Shown here piece after piece: positions 47,129 to 55,481 of a stretch of DNA of 64,000 bases (position 1 is the first letter of the stretch; each line of letters starts with the position of its first letter). Below the pieces are notes generated by a model. The model searched no databases. It was not told where the DNA came from and worked only from the letters and a program-made list of their open reading frames with translations. Source of the stretch: Caulobacter sp. 73W (GTDB lineage Bacteria; Pseudomonadota; Alphaproteobacteria; Caulobacterales; Caulobacteraceae); NCBI RefSeq assembly GCF_041021955.1, contig NZ_CP158375.1:1426001-1490000 (forward strand). Reading direction: 5' to 3'. Made by a program: the position numbers and the translations under genes.

Positions 47129-48693
47129 GGCGCGCCGCACTCGCGGGGGCGGCCGCGGCCGTCCTTCTCCTGCCGGCCGCCCCCATCGCCGGCGCGGCGG
47201 CCTCAACGGCTGCGCCGGCGGGCGGGGCCGCCGACCGGTGCGCCGCGCTCGCCGCCGCCGGCGCCTTCAGGGGCGTCCAGGTGGACGCCGCGCAATTGAC
47301 GCCGGCCGCCTGGACAAGTCCCGCGGTCTCCAACCGAAACGCCCAGCCGGTGGCGGCGAGCGTGTGCCGGGTGCAAGGCCGCATCGAAGGCGACGTCGGC
47401 TTCGAAGTGTGGCTGCCCGTGGACGGCTGGAACGGCCGCTTCCTGGGCACGGGAGTCGGCGGCAACGCCGGCTATCTGAACTATACGGACATGGCGCGCG
47501 GGGTCGGCCTCGGCTTCGCCGCCGCCTCGACCGACACCGGGCACAGTCTGGAGGACGTCTCCTGGGTGGCCGATCCGCGCAAGGTCGCCAACTACGCCAA
47601 TGTCGCCCACCACCGCCTGGCGGAAGTCTCCAAGGCCATGCTCGCCCGCTTCTACGGCGAGCCGGCACGGCACGCCTACTTCATCGGCTGCTCGGGCGGC
47701 GGGCGCCAGGCGCTCAAGGTCGTGCAGGATTTCCCCGCCGACTATGACGGTGTGATCGCCGGTGCTCCGGGGCTGGATCTGGTCACGCTCTCGGCGCGCC
47801 ATCTCGGCGCCTCCCTGCATGCCTTGCGCGATCCGGACGCGGCGGTCTCGCCCGCCGCCTGGGACGCCATAGGACAGGCCGCCGTAAAGGCCTGCGACAC
47901 CGATGACGGCGTGACCGACGGCGTCGTCGCCAATCCGGCCGCCTGCCGCTTCGATCCCGCTTCCCTGGCCTGCGGAACCACCGCATCGTCGGTCTGCCTG
48001 ACGCCCAAGCAACTGGCGACGGTGCAGGCGATCAGTGCGCCGCTCACTGTGGGCGGACGCGACGTCGATCCGGGCCTGCTGCCTGGGGTCACCCCAAGGC
48101 CGGGCCCGCCGCCCGCCCTGGCCCGATCAATCTTTGGCCATCTGGCGCACGGCGACGCGAACTGGAATCCGATCGGCTTCGATCCCGACAAGGACGTCCC
48201 GCCCGCCTGGAAGGGCTTGCCGACCATGGCCGCCGAGAAGACCGACGTGGCCGCCTTCGCCAAGCGCGGCGGCAAGCTGATCGTCTATCACGGGCTCATC
48301 GACCCAGCGACCCTGCCGCAACCGACAACGGCCTATGTGGAGGCCGCCAAGGCCAGTGTCGCCAAGGCCGGCGGCCCCGATTTCGCCCGCCTCTATCTGG
48401 CGCCCGGCATGCTGCATTGTCAGGGCGGCCCGGGCGCCGACCGCTTCGGCCAGGCCGGCGACCGCGTCACCGCGGACGACCCGCGCTCCAACGCCCTGTC
48501 GGCCCTCGTGCGCTGGGTCGAAGAGGGACAGGCGCCGCAAGACTTGCGGGCCTCTAAGATCGAGGCCGGCAGAACGATCTTCACCCGCAAGCTTTGCCCG
48601 CATCCGCAGGCGGCGGTCTACAATGGCGTCGGCGATCCGGACAGCGCCGACAGTTTCGTCTGCCGCGCCCCGGCGGACGGCGACAAGGAGTAA
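47122..48693 (+). CDS. tannase/feruloyl-esterase family protein, exported
   Basis: Serine esterase of 523 aa with a signal peptide (ALAGAAAAVLLLPAAPIAGAAA). The family nucleophile Ser191 lies in FIGCSGGGRQALK; the acid Asp is in VYHGLIDPATLP and the His in PGMLHCQGGPG, completing the triad. CS-D-HC pairing of Cys near Ser and His is kept. Family members release ferulate or gallate from esters; in this setting it would hydrolyse the substrate in the periplasm. Starts inside the TBDR end (overlap 7 bases), with the P450 gene 8 bases after it. Confidence 0.86.
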   Translation: MVRRAALAGAAAAVLLLPAAPIAGAAASTAAPAGGAADRCAALAAAGAFRGVQVDAAQLTPAAWTSPAVSNRNAQPVAASVCRVQGRIEGDVGFEVWLPVDGWNGRFLGTGVGGNAGYLNYTDMARGVGLGFAAASTDTGHSLEDVSWVADPRKVANYANVAHHRLAEVSKAMLARFYGEPARHAYFIGCSGGGRQALKVVQDFPADYDGVIAGAPGLDLVTLSARHLGASLHALRDPDAAVSPAAWDAIGQAAVKACDTDDGVTDGVVANPAACRFDPASLACGTTASSVCLTPKQLATVQAISAPLTVGGRDVDPGLLPGVTPRPGPPPALARSIFGHLAHGDANWNPIGFDPDKDVPPAWKGLPTMAAEKTDVAAFAKRGGKLIVYHGLIDPATLPQPTTAYVEAAKASVAKAGGPDFARLYLAPGMLHCQGGPGADRFGQAGDRVTADDPRSNALSALVRWVEEGQAPQDLRASKIEAGRTIFTRKLCPHPQAAVYNGVGDPDSADSFVCRAPADGDKE

Positions 48694-48701
48694 GCGTTCC
48701 C

Positions 48702-49907
48702 ATGGCTGACGACGTCCAATCGCTCTCTTCGGTCCCGCAAGATTTCGACGCTCTGGCGCCGGAGACCTTCGACAGCGCCTGGGAGGAGTACGGCCGCCTG
48801 CGCCGCGGCTGCCCGGTGGCGCACAGCGACGCCTGGGGCGGGTTCTGGGCGTTGATGGGCTACCACGACGTCGTGCGCACCGCCGCCGACCACAAGACCT
48901 TCACAACCACGGTCCAGAACGTGGTGCCCAAGGTCGCCTTCACCGGACGCCGCCCGCCCCTGCACCTGGATCCGCCCGAGCACACCCCCTATCGCCGCGC
49001 GCTCAATCCGCTTTTGACCCAGGACCGCGCCGACCTTCTGGAGCCGATGATCCGCAGGCTGGCGGGCGAGATGCTCGATCCTCTGATCGCCGCCGGCAAG
49101 GCCGACATCTGCACGGACTTCGGCAGCTACCTGCCCGTGCGGGTGTTCGCAGAATGGATGAACATGCCGGCCGAGGATGCGGTGCGCCTGGCCGCTGTCG
49201 GCCGGGCGTTCAACCTGGCCGTCCAGTCGAAGATCGACGAGGTGGTCAAGTCGACCAGCCTCGAGCTCTACGCCATCGCCCGGGCGCTGATCGACGAGCG
49301 CCGCGCCAACCCGCGCGATCCGGATCTCGACCCGACCTCGGCCCTGCTGGCCGCGCGACAGGACGGCGAGCCGCTACCCGACGATCTGATCCTGGGCACC
49401 ATCCGCCAGGTGCTGGTGGTCGGCATCGTCGCGCCCATGGTTCACGTGGGCAGCATGTGCGTGCACCTGTCGCGGGACCAGGCGCTGCAAGATCAGCTGC
49501 GCGCCGATCCCAGCCTGATGCCGGCTGCGATCGAGGAGTTCCTGCGCCTCTACACCCCCTATCGCGGGTTCTGCCGTACGGCCCGCGAGCCGGTGACCAT
49601 CGGCGGCCGCGACATCGCGCCTGAGGAGCCCATCGCCCTGGTCTACGCCTCGGCCAATCGCGACGAGACGGTGTTCGAGAACCCCGACCAGTTCATCCTC
49701 AACCGGCCGAACATCCGCGAACACGTCGCCTTCGGCGTCGGCGCGCACCGCTGCGCCGGCAGCGCCCTGGCGCGGCTGGAGCTTCGGGTGATGATGGAGG
49801 AGCTTCTGGCCCGCACGCGCCGCTTCGAAGTCGTTGGCGAGATCACCCCGACCCGATTCCCCGAGATCGGCGCCCTGTCCGTGCCGCTGTCGCTGGAGGC
49901 CCGATAA
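48702..49907 (+). CDS. cytochrome P450 with an altered I-helix
   Basis: Soluble bacterial P450 of 401 aa. Heme ligand Cys351 in FGVGAHRCAGSALARLE, ExxR at 279-282 (EFLR), and HLDPPEHTPYRRALNPLLT are clear. The I-helix at 238-249 reads LVVGIVAPMVHV: the acid-alcohol pair of the usual (A/G)Gx(D/E)T is replaced by Val and Ala. That pair protonates the iron-bound oxygen in typical P450s, so O2 activation may differ. No ferredoxin or reductase gene is adjacent. AAGGAG precedes the ATG by 14 bases. Could demethylate or hydroxylate an aromatic. Confidence 0.88.
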   Translation: MADDVQSLSSVPQDFDALAPETFDSAWEEYGRLRRGCPVAHSDAWGGFWALMGYHDVVRTAADHKTFTTTVQNVVPKVAFTGRRPPLHLDPPEHTPYRRALNPLLTQDRADLLEPMIRRLAGEMLDPLIAAGKADICTDFGSYLPVRVFAEWMNMPAEDAVRLAAVGRAFNLAVQSKIDEVVKSTSLELYAIARALIDERRANPRDPDLDPTSALLAARQDGEPLPDDLILGTIRQVLVVGIVAPMVHVGSMCVHLSRDQALQDQLRADPSLMPAAIEEFLRLYTPYRGFCRTAREPVTIGGRDIAPEEPIALVYASANRDETVFENPDQFILNRPNIREHVAFGVGAHRCAGSALARLELRVMMEELLARTRRFEVVGEITPTRFPEIGALSVPLSLEAR

Positions 49908-49929
49908 GGGGTCAGGGCGCTCAGTTCGT

Positions 49930-51202
49930 CTAGTCGCCCACGCTTGGCCTTCCCAGACGCAGGACGGTGTCGGCGCGGGTCGCGATCAAGCGGGAGAAGC
50001 GACGTAGGTCTTCGCACTCGAAGCCACTGTGGGCGAGCCCATCGGTGACCAGGCCGAGCTGTTGAATGACTTGAGAGGCGAGCGCCCGAGCGCGGCGTTC
50101 TACAAAAGCTGGGGCCATGCCGATCTCTGCGCCGAAGACGCGCCAGGTGTCGGTCTCGAAATCTTCCAACTTGCCCTGTTTGCCGATCTTCATCGCCAGC
50201 TTAGCGTGAACTTCGGGGTAGGCGGCCGTGCACATCAGGTCGTAGAGCGGCGCCAGTTCGATGCCACCGTGTGCGTAGAGCAGGCTGTAGTTTTTGCCGC
50301 GAGCGTCGGCGTTTCCGACGATCAGATTGAAAATCGCCGCGTCCAGCAGCGCCAACACTGCAGGCGCGGCCGGCTGGCAAACCGCTCGGACCAGCGCAAA
50401 ACAGTCTGCGAAGATCGGCCCTCCTTCGGCGGCGTACTTGTGCTCGGGCGAGATGCCAAGCGCCTGACAGAAATCCTCCTGATGGAGGCGAGCGATCACG
50501 CCATCAGCGCCGATCACTCGGTCGTGTCGGGTGACAAGCAGAAAGATGCGTTCGCCAACTCTACGAGGCTCCACTGGCGCCGTCGGCAGCCCCACAGCGC
50601 TGGCCAAGCGCATCGCCAACGCTTCGTTCTGCGTCATCGCGGGCCACATCGCACTGGCCGGCTTGAGGATGTGGGTGCTGGGCTGGCCAGGCGCAGGCAG
50701 GGCTATTGCGCCATCAACCAAGGACGACAGGCAGCTTTTCCTGAGCGCCCGCTAAAGAAAGGCTCACCCCCTGCGCCCCCGCCAGGAGCGGGCGCTTGGG
50801 GAGTTCATCCAAGATTTCGAGCAGCCTCTCATCACTAAGGGGCTTTGTGGCGCGCAGTCCCTTGGGCTGAGGCGGGGTTTCTCCTTGACGCCAAAGCGTG
50901 AGCGCGCCCGCAACGTCGCCGCCCAAACGTTCCAGAAGGCCGAAGTCGTTTTGCTGGGATACGCCAAGCGCGCGGGCGACCTTCTCGCGCTGCCACTGTT
51001 CCGGCAGTAATCCCGCGAAGAATGAGCGTGTCGCGCGGCGGCTGAAGACGCCGCGCTGCGCAGGCAGTGAAACGGAGACAGGCGGGCGGGTCGGATCGGC
51101 GAGCCAGCTATCTTCATAGGCAAAGCCTATGTCGCCATTCTCATCCAGCATCAGCTGGCCCACGGGAGCCTCGCCCCACCAGACGGTCAAGGCTTGCTTC
51201 AT
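49930..51202 (-). pseudogene. hipA: HipA-family serine/threonine kinase toxin, frameshifted
   Basis: The N-terminal piece (stop at 50714) has the HipA N1 and kinase start (SFFAGLLPEQWQREKVARALGV; LAGAQEKLPVVL). The second piece carries the ATP-binding STHILKP, catalytic NADARGKN and YDLMC segments. The N-terminal piece runs to VVLG-stop, while the next frame continues VDGAIALPAPGQPSTHILKP, the expected junction; removing one G around 50718-50720 rejoins them into about 420 aa. In functional modules HipA phosphorylates tRNA synthetase GltX and is held by HipB. As written it cannot make a full kinase. Confidence 0.82.
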
Positions 51203-51427
51203 CGCGTCGGCCGCTCGGTGGCGCGGTCAATCAGCCTGACCTCCAACCCCACAGCTGCAAGCACATCCAACGCCTTACCTAACTGGGCAGTGGCTTTGCC
51301 GTTTTCCAGTTCGACAAGGAAGCGCAGGCCTACGTTCGCTACAGCGGCCAGTTCGTCCTGCCGTAAACCCATAGCCTTGCGGGCTCGACGTATCTCACCC
51401 CCAATGGCGGCGGCTAAAGAGCGACAT
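51199..51427 (-). pseudogene. hipB: HipB-like antitoxin, start codon out of frame
   Basis: Short XRE-type helix-turn-helix gene too short to notice by length. The frame ending at the hipA start (ATGA overlap) reads LAAAIGGEIRRARKAMGLRQDELAAVANVG, then FLVELENGKATAQLGKALDVLAAVGLEVRL, a good HipB. No ATG, GTG or TTG lies in this frame before an in-frame TAG at 51451. The nearby ATG (51427) enters it if one T after the ATG is removed (MRSLAAAIGG, about 75 aa). Thus it is either frameshifted or starts at a rare codon. Three operator palindromes lie upstream. Confidence 0.6.
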
Positions 51428-51433
51428 GGAAAC

Positions 51434-51545
51434 TTCCCGTTCGGGAACTTCTAGATGAGCTCAGCTTCAAAATCAGGTAAATGTCCCGATCGGGAATTTA
51501 TCAGTCGCCAGTTAGGACGTTCGACATATATTTCCCGCTCGGGAA
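51434..51545 (-). promoter_or_regulatory. three HipB-type operators, 49-bp spaced
   Basis: Palindromes with arms TTCCCG and CGGGAA around a 2-base centre: TTCCCGTTCGGGAA at 51434, GTCCCGATCGGGAA at 51483 and TTCCCGCTCGGGAA at 51532. Their starts are exactly 49 bp apart. They lie ahead of hipB, with a TGATAAAT -10-like box between the second and third. HipB binds repeated palindromes of this sort to repress its own operon. Confidence 0.72.
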
Positions 51546-51566
51546 ACTTTCCATTTTTCTGAGCGG

Positions 51567-51585
51567 CGCGGGACATCGTCCCGCG
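51567..51585 (-). terminator. hairpin downstream of the HgdB-like gene
   Basis: A perfect 8-bp stem (CGCGGGAC/GTCCCGCG) with a 3-base loop lies 64 bases past the stop of the HgdB-like gene, just before the hip operators. There is no U-run after it, so terminator function is tentative. Confidence 0.35.
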
Positions 51586-51648
51586 AGGATCGTTCGCGAT
51601 GAGGCGGGCCTACGGGCGAGCCGGCTGAGCGCCGATTAGGCGAGAGAG

Positions 51649-54054
51649 CTAGCGCCTCTGCCCCTCGCGACCGGCCACGACGTCCTCGATGAAGGCCGTC
51701 ACCCGGCCTTCCAAGGCGTCGCCTTCGGCGCTCATATTGCCCATGGGCAGACGCAATACGGGCACGCCCGCGCGTTCCAGCGCCTCCAGGACAAAGGGGT
51801 CGGCGTCGTCGATCGCCACCGCGCCGTGGACGCCGTGGGTCCTGGCTTCCTTGACGTGCCAGGCGCCGGCCCAGGTGGGCATGCGAAGTTCGTCGCCCAT
51901 GGTCACGAAGCGGGCGGCAAGGGCACGCAGGACGTCCTGCTCACCTTCGAAAGCGCGCAGGTAACCGTCGGCGGCGAGGCCCAGATACATCGACCAGACG
52001 AAGACCGCCCCGTGGCTTTCCTCCCAGCGCTGATAGAAGCCCATGTCGCTCCAGAGGCCGCGCCCGACCCACATCAGCCTGACCCGCTCGCCCGGACAGG
52101 CGGCTTCGCCAGCGGCCGCTCGCGCGGCGACTTCCTCATAGAATCGCTTGGCGGCGTCGCGGCCCCAGACCGTGCCGCGATGCCATTGCGGCACCATGGT
52201 CGCCGGCATGGTGTCGGCGATGCCGGCCGGGGCCGGGACGGTGGCGGCGATCAGGTCGCGGGTGCGGCGGTAATAGTCCTCCTGTTCGTTGACCAGGGCC
52301 ATCACCTCGACGAAGCGGTCCATCTGGAACTTGCGTCCCGTGACCGCCTCCAGGCGCTCGATGCTGGCCGACAAATGGGCCGTCATCAGGTCGAGCCGCT
52401 CCGGCTCCAGGGTCGCGTCCCAGCGCTCGGGCAGATCGTCCCACCAGTCGGTGGGAATGTCCCAGCGGCTGTCGATGGTTCGCGGGAAGAACAGCAGGGT
52501 CGCGTCCGTCTCCCTGGCCCAGGCCTCGAAGAGCTTGCTTCCTGAGTCCGAGGCCGTGGTCAGGGACAGGATGTCCGGCTTGGGCAGGCCGCCCCAGGCG
52601 CCGCTCGCCGGATCGGGATCAAGCGCGGCGGCCAGGCCTTGGGCGCTATAGCCTTCGACGTCGGTCGGATAGTCGGCGCCGCGCAGCAGGGCGTTGTGCC
52701 GCCGCCCCTGCTGCTTGGCGGCCACGATTGAGGCCCACCACTGATTGACCACATAGGGCACGTCCATTGCCCGCAGGATTTCCTGCGGCGCGTCGGCGTT
52801 GACCACGGCGAAGGGGCTATCTTGGGCGCGGGCCTGAACATCGGCGAACCAGTCGCGCTGCCAGGCGCCGAAGTCGGACGTCGAGGCCAGCGCCTTGCGG
52901 CTGCGGCGGCCGTCGCTTTCGGGCCGAGGATTCTTGCCGGCGGAGGGAGCGGATGCCGGGGCTGAAACCGCCAGCGGCGACGCCTCTTGCGGCCCATCGC
53001 TCCAGAAGCTGGCGAAGACCTGCGCCAGACGCTGCAACTCGGCCGTGTCCGGCGCAGCGTTGGTCTTCAGGCGCAGGAGCGGCACGCCGAGCGGCTGCAG
53101 GGCGCGGACGAGATCATGGAGGTCCCAGGGCGCGGACTCATCGCCCGCAAGACGTAGATGGATCACGGCGTCGACGCCGAGCGCCTTGGCCTGCGAGGCC
53201 AGAAGCGCGGCGCGTTCTCGGCTCGACTGGCGAGGCGAGCCGGACGGCGCCGCTCGCCAGCGGGTGATCAGGGCTTCGAAGGGATCGCCGGTCTCGTCCA
53301 GATCGCGCTCGGCGACCGGCGCGCCCCACAGATGATCCTCACCGACGATCACGCAGCCGCTCGCCTCGATCAGGGCGTAGAGGGCGCTGGTTTCCTGCGG
53401 GGCGCCGGTGACGAGAACCCTTCGACCGCCAAGCGGCGAAGCGCCTGCGTGTCGCTCCGCCGCCTGGCTGATCAGGCGCTCGCCCTCGGTGACCGACACG
53501 CTTCCCAAGGCGGCGATCAGGTCAAGCGCTTCAACACCGCCCATGGTCGGCTGGGCCTGGGCGCGCACCGCTAGGAGCTGGCGCAGGCTGCGTCGCTGGG
53601 CGTTGGCGCGGACGATCTGCGCCGACAGCGCCTCGGCCTTGATCGACGCGCCGCTGAGCGCTTCCAGCCAGCCGGTGAACTGGGCCAGCCGGGCGCGATT
53701 GTAGGCGATCGTGGGCGCATCATCGCCATGCTGGACGTCCAGGAACGCGACCGGCGCCGACACGCCGCGTCCCAGCCGATCCAGCTCGCGCAGCACGGAG
53801 AACAACTGGGCGTCCTCGACGCAGCCATGAGACAGAGCCACGCCAGCCAAGCCGCCTCCAGCCTCGGCGGCCATCAGGCTGGCGACCAGGGCGCGGGTTC
53901 GCGGGGTCTGGCCGGCCAGGGACGGATGCCCATCCTCCCGATCCTGACCATCGACATTGGCGACAAGCCGAACGGGCTCCAGACCAGCGGCCCGCACCAA
54001 CTCGGCAGGCACGTCGATGCCGACGACAGCGACGGTGCGGAGAGCCTGGTTCAT
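51649..54054 (-). CDS. fused double 2-hydroxyacyl-CoA dehydratase/benzoyl-CoA reductase-like protein
   Basis: Protein of 801 aa holding two tandem HgdB/BcrC-like halves joined by a Pro/Ala/Ser-rich linker (about 352-392). The N half starts with VGIDVPAELVRAAGLEPVRL, the family opening. The C half has PQEILRAMDVPYVVNQWWASIVAAK and GADYPTDVEGYS (about 420-470). In known enzymes two subunits bind a [4Fe-4S] cluster through Cys, one in GYSxDxC; here residues 468-477 read GYSAQGLAAA and only three or four Cys exist overall (78, 234, one near the C-terminus). No HgdC-type activator ATPase is nearby. Function is unknown; may be a radical-free or structural derivative. Coupled to the CoA-transferase by TGATG. 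Confidence 0.72.
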   Translation of the reverse strand: MNQALRTVAVVGIDVPAELVRAAGLEPVRLVANVDGQDREDGHPSLAGQTPRTRALVASLMAAEAGGGLAGVALSHGCVEDAQLFSVLRELDRLGRGVSAPVAFLDVQHGDDAPTIAYNRARLAQFTGWLEALSGASIKAEALSAQIVRANAQRRSLRQLLAVRAQAQPTMGGVEALDLIAALGSVSVTEGERLISQAAERHAGASPLGGRRVLVTGAPQETSALYALIEASGCVIVGEDHLWGAPVAERDLDETGDPFEALITRWRAAPSGSPRQSSRERAALLASQAKALGVDAVIHLRLAGDESAPWDLHDLVRALQPLGVPLLRLKTNAAPDTAELQRLAQVFASFWSDGPQEASPLAVSAPASAPSAGKNPRPESDGRRSRKALASTSDFGAWQRDWFADVQARAQDSPFAVVNADAPQEILRAMDVPYVVNQWWASIVAAKQQGRRHNALLRGADYPTDVEGYSAQGLAAALDPDPASGAWGGLPKPDILSLTTASDSGSKLFEAWARETDATLLFFPRTIDSRWDIPTDWWDDLPERWDATLEPERLDLMTAHLSASIERLEAVTGRKFQMDRFVEVMALVNEQEDYYRRTRDLIAATVPAPAGIADTMPATMVPQWHRGTVWGRDAAKRFYEEVAARAAAGEAACPGERVRLMWVGRGLWSDMGFYQRWEESHGAVFVWSMYLGLAADGYLRAFEGEQDVLRALAARFVTMGDELRMPTWAGAWHVKEARTHGVHGAVAIDDADPFVLEALERAGVPVLRLPMGNMSAEGDALEGRVTAFIEDVVAGREGQRR

Positions 54055-55316
54055 CAGATGACGCCGTCCTGCTTAAGCACGGCGATCCGGTCGGCGTCGT
54101 AGCCCGGAATCTGGCTGTAGACCGTGGTGTTGTGCTCGCCCACCGCGACGGGCAGCACAGGATCGAAGCGCGCCTGGGCGCCTGAGAAGCGGATCGGCAC
54201 GCCGGCCGTCATCAGCTTCGCCTCATCGCCATAGGCCGGATGAGAGATCGGCACGGTCTCGCCCCGCGCCACGACCCTCGGATCCACCAGGCCTTCTGTC
54301 GGCTCGCGGACGGGCGCGGCGGGCACGCCTTGCGCTTCGAGCGCCGCGACCACCTCGGCGAGCGGCAGGCGGCTGGACCAGGCCTCGATCAGGGCTTCCA
54401 GTTCGCTGGCGTTGGCCACGCGGCGGTCGCGGCTGACGAAGCGTTCGTCCTGCGCCAGTTCGGGCGCGCCCATGGCGCGGAACAGGCCGCTGGCCAGTCC
54501 GTCATGCACCGCCACCACGGCCACATAGCCGTCGGCGCACTTAAAGACGCCGAAGGGCGAAAGGCGCTGGACGGTCAGGCCGGTGCGCGCCGGCAGACCG
54601 GCGATGGCCATGGCCTGCCAGTTCTCGATGGCCACGAAGGAGGTCAGGGCGCCGAGCATGGAGACATCGACTTGCTGGCCCACGCCGGTGTTGTGGCGCT
54701 GGTTGACGGCCGCCAGGATGCCGATGACCCCGAACATCGGCGCCAGCATGTCGGCCATGGGGATGCCGATCCGCACCGGCGGCTCGCCGGGGCCGCCGCT
54801 GGTGTACATCGCCCCGCTCAGCGCCTGGATGAGCACGTCCATGGCCTTGCTGCCCTCGGCGACGTCTGCGCCGAAGCCGCTGAGCGAGCAGTAGATGATC
54901 CCCGGATTTACGGCGCGGGCGGCCTCATAGCCGACGCCCAGCCGATCGGCCGTGCCGCTGGTGAAGTTCTCGACCACGATGTCGGCGCCGCGCACCAGGT
55001 CGGCGAACACTTCCCGCGCTTTGGGGTGCTTGAGGTTGAGACTGACCCCGTGCTTGCCGCGCGCCCGGGTCAGGTGGGAGATCGACAGGTCGTCCTCGTG
55101 GCGCTTCTCCACGGTGACGCCGTCGCGGCCGACATAGGGACTGTTGTCGCGCGCCAGGTCCCCGCCACGCGGGTCCTCCACCTTGATCACCGTCGCCCCC
55201 AGGCCCGCCAGCAGCAAGGTGGCGTAGGGGCCGGCGAGCGCGCGCGTGAGGTCGATGACCCGCAGGCCTTCAAGCGGACGGGAGGCGGTGGCGGCGTTCG
55301 AGGTCACGAAATTCAT
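54054..55316 (-). CDS. CaiB/BaiF type III CoA-transferase
   Basis: Cytoplasmic enzyme of 420 aa moving CoA between acids. Family segments: PLEGLRVIDLTRALAGPYATLLLAGLGATVIKVEDP at the N-terminus, NLKHPKAREVFADLVRGADIVVENFTSGTADRLG, and KAMDVLIQALSGAM with the catalytic Asp that forms the anhydride. The ATG was chosen by the family start; a long upstream extension is low-complexity and runs through the divergent promoter. The last base of its TGA is shared with the HgdB-like start. Likely activates the acid that the fused protein works on. Confidence 0.88.
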   Translation of the reverse strand: MNFVTSNAATASRPLEGLRVIDLTRALAGPYATLLLAGLGATVIKVEDPRGGDLARDNSPYVGRDGVTVEKRHEDDLSISHLTRARGKHGVSLNLKHPKAREVFADLVRGADIVVENFTSGTADRLGVGYEAARAVNPGIIYCSLSGFGADVAEGSKAMDVLIQALSGAMYTSGGPGEPPVRIGIPMADMLAPMFGVIGILAAVNQRHNTGVGQQVDVSMLGALTSFVAIENWQAMAIAGLPARTGLTVQRLSPFGVFKCADGYVAVVAVHDGLASGLFRAMGAPELAQDERFVSRDRRVANASELEALIEAWSSRLPLAEVVAALEAQGVPAAPVREPTEGLVDPRVVARGETVPISHPAYGDEAKLMTAGVPIRFSGAQARFDPVLPVAVGEHNTTVYSQIPGYDADRIAVLKQDGVI

Positions 55317-55376
55317 CCAAGGACTGGTCGCGCTTATGGCGATGAGAGGTCCATCAAGGAGCCCCGGGCAGTTCAA

Positions 55377-55413
55377 GTCAACAAATAGTTCGTTATTCAA
55401 ACTATTTGTTGAC
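55377..55413. promoter_or_regulatory. long perfect inverted repeat in a divergent promoter
   Basis: Arms GTCAACAAATAGTT and AACTATTTGTTGAC are perfectly complementary over 14 bp with a 9-base spacer. Inside lies ATAGT-N11-ACTAT (55385-55405), the island motif. TTGAC at each outer edge could serve as a -35 box in either direction, towards the CoA-transferase and towards the hydrolase. Confidence 0.62.
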
Positions 55414-55481
55414 GCACAGATCAGGGAGAGCGAGCTTGACGCTAGGGCGGCCGGCAGAGCCGCCACGCATTGGAGGAACTC

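Noticed and set aside
51194-51454. An 86-codon plus-strand frame over the hipB region
   Set aside because: Antisense to a clear XRE helix-turn-helix frame that overlaps hipA by ATGA as hipB genes do.
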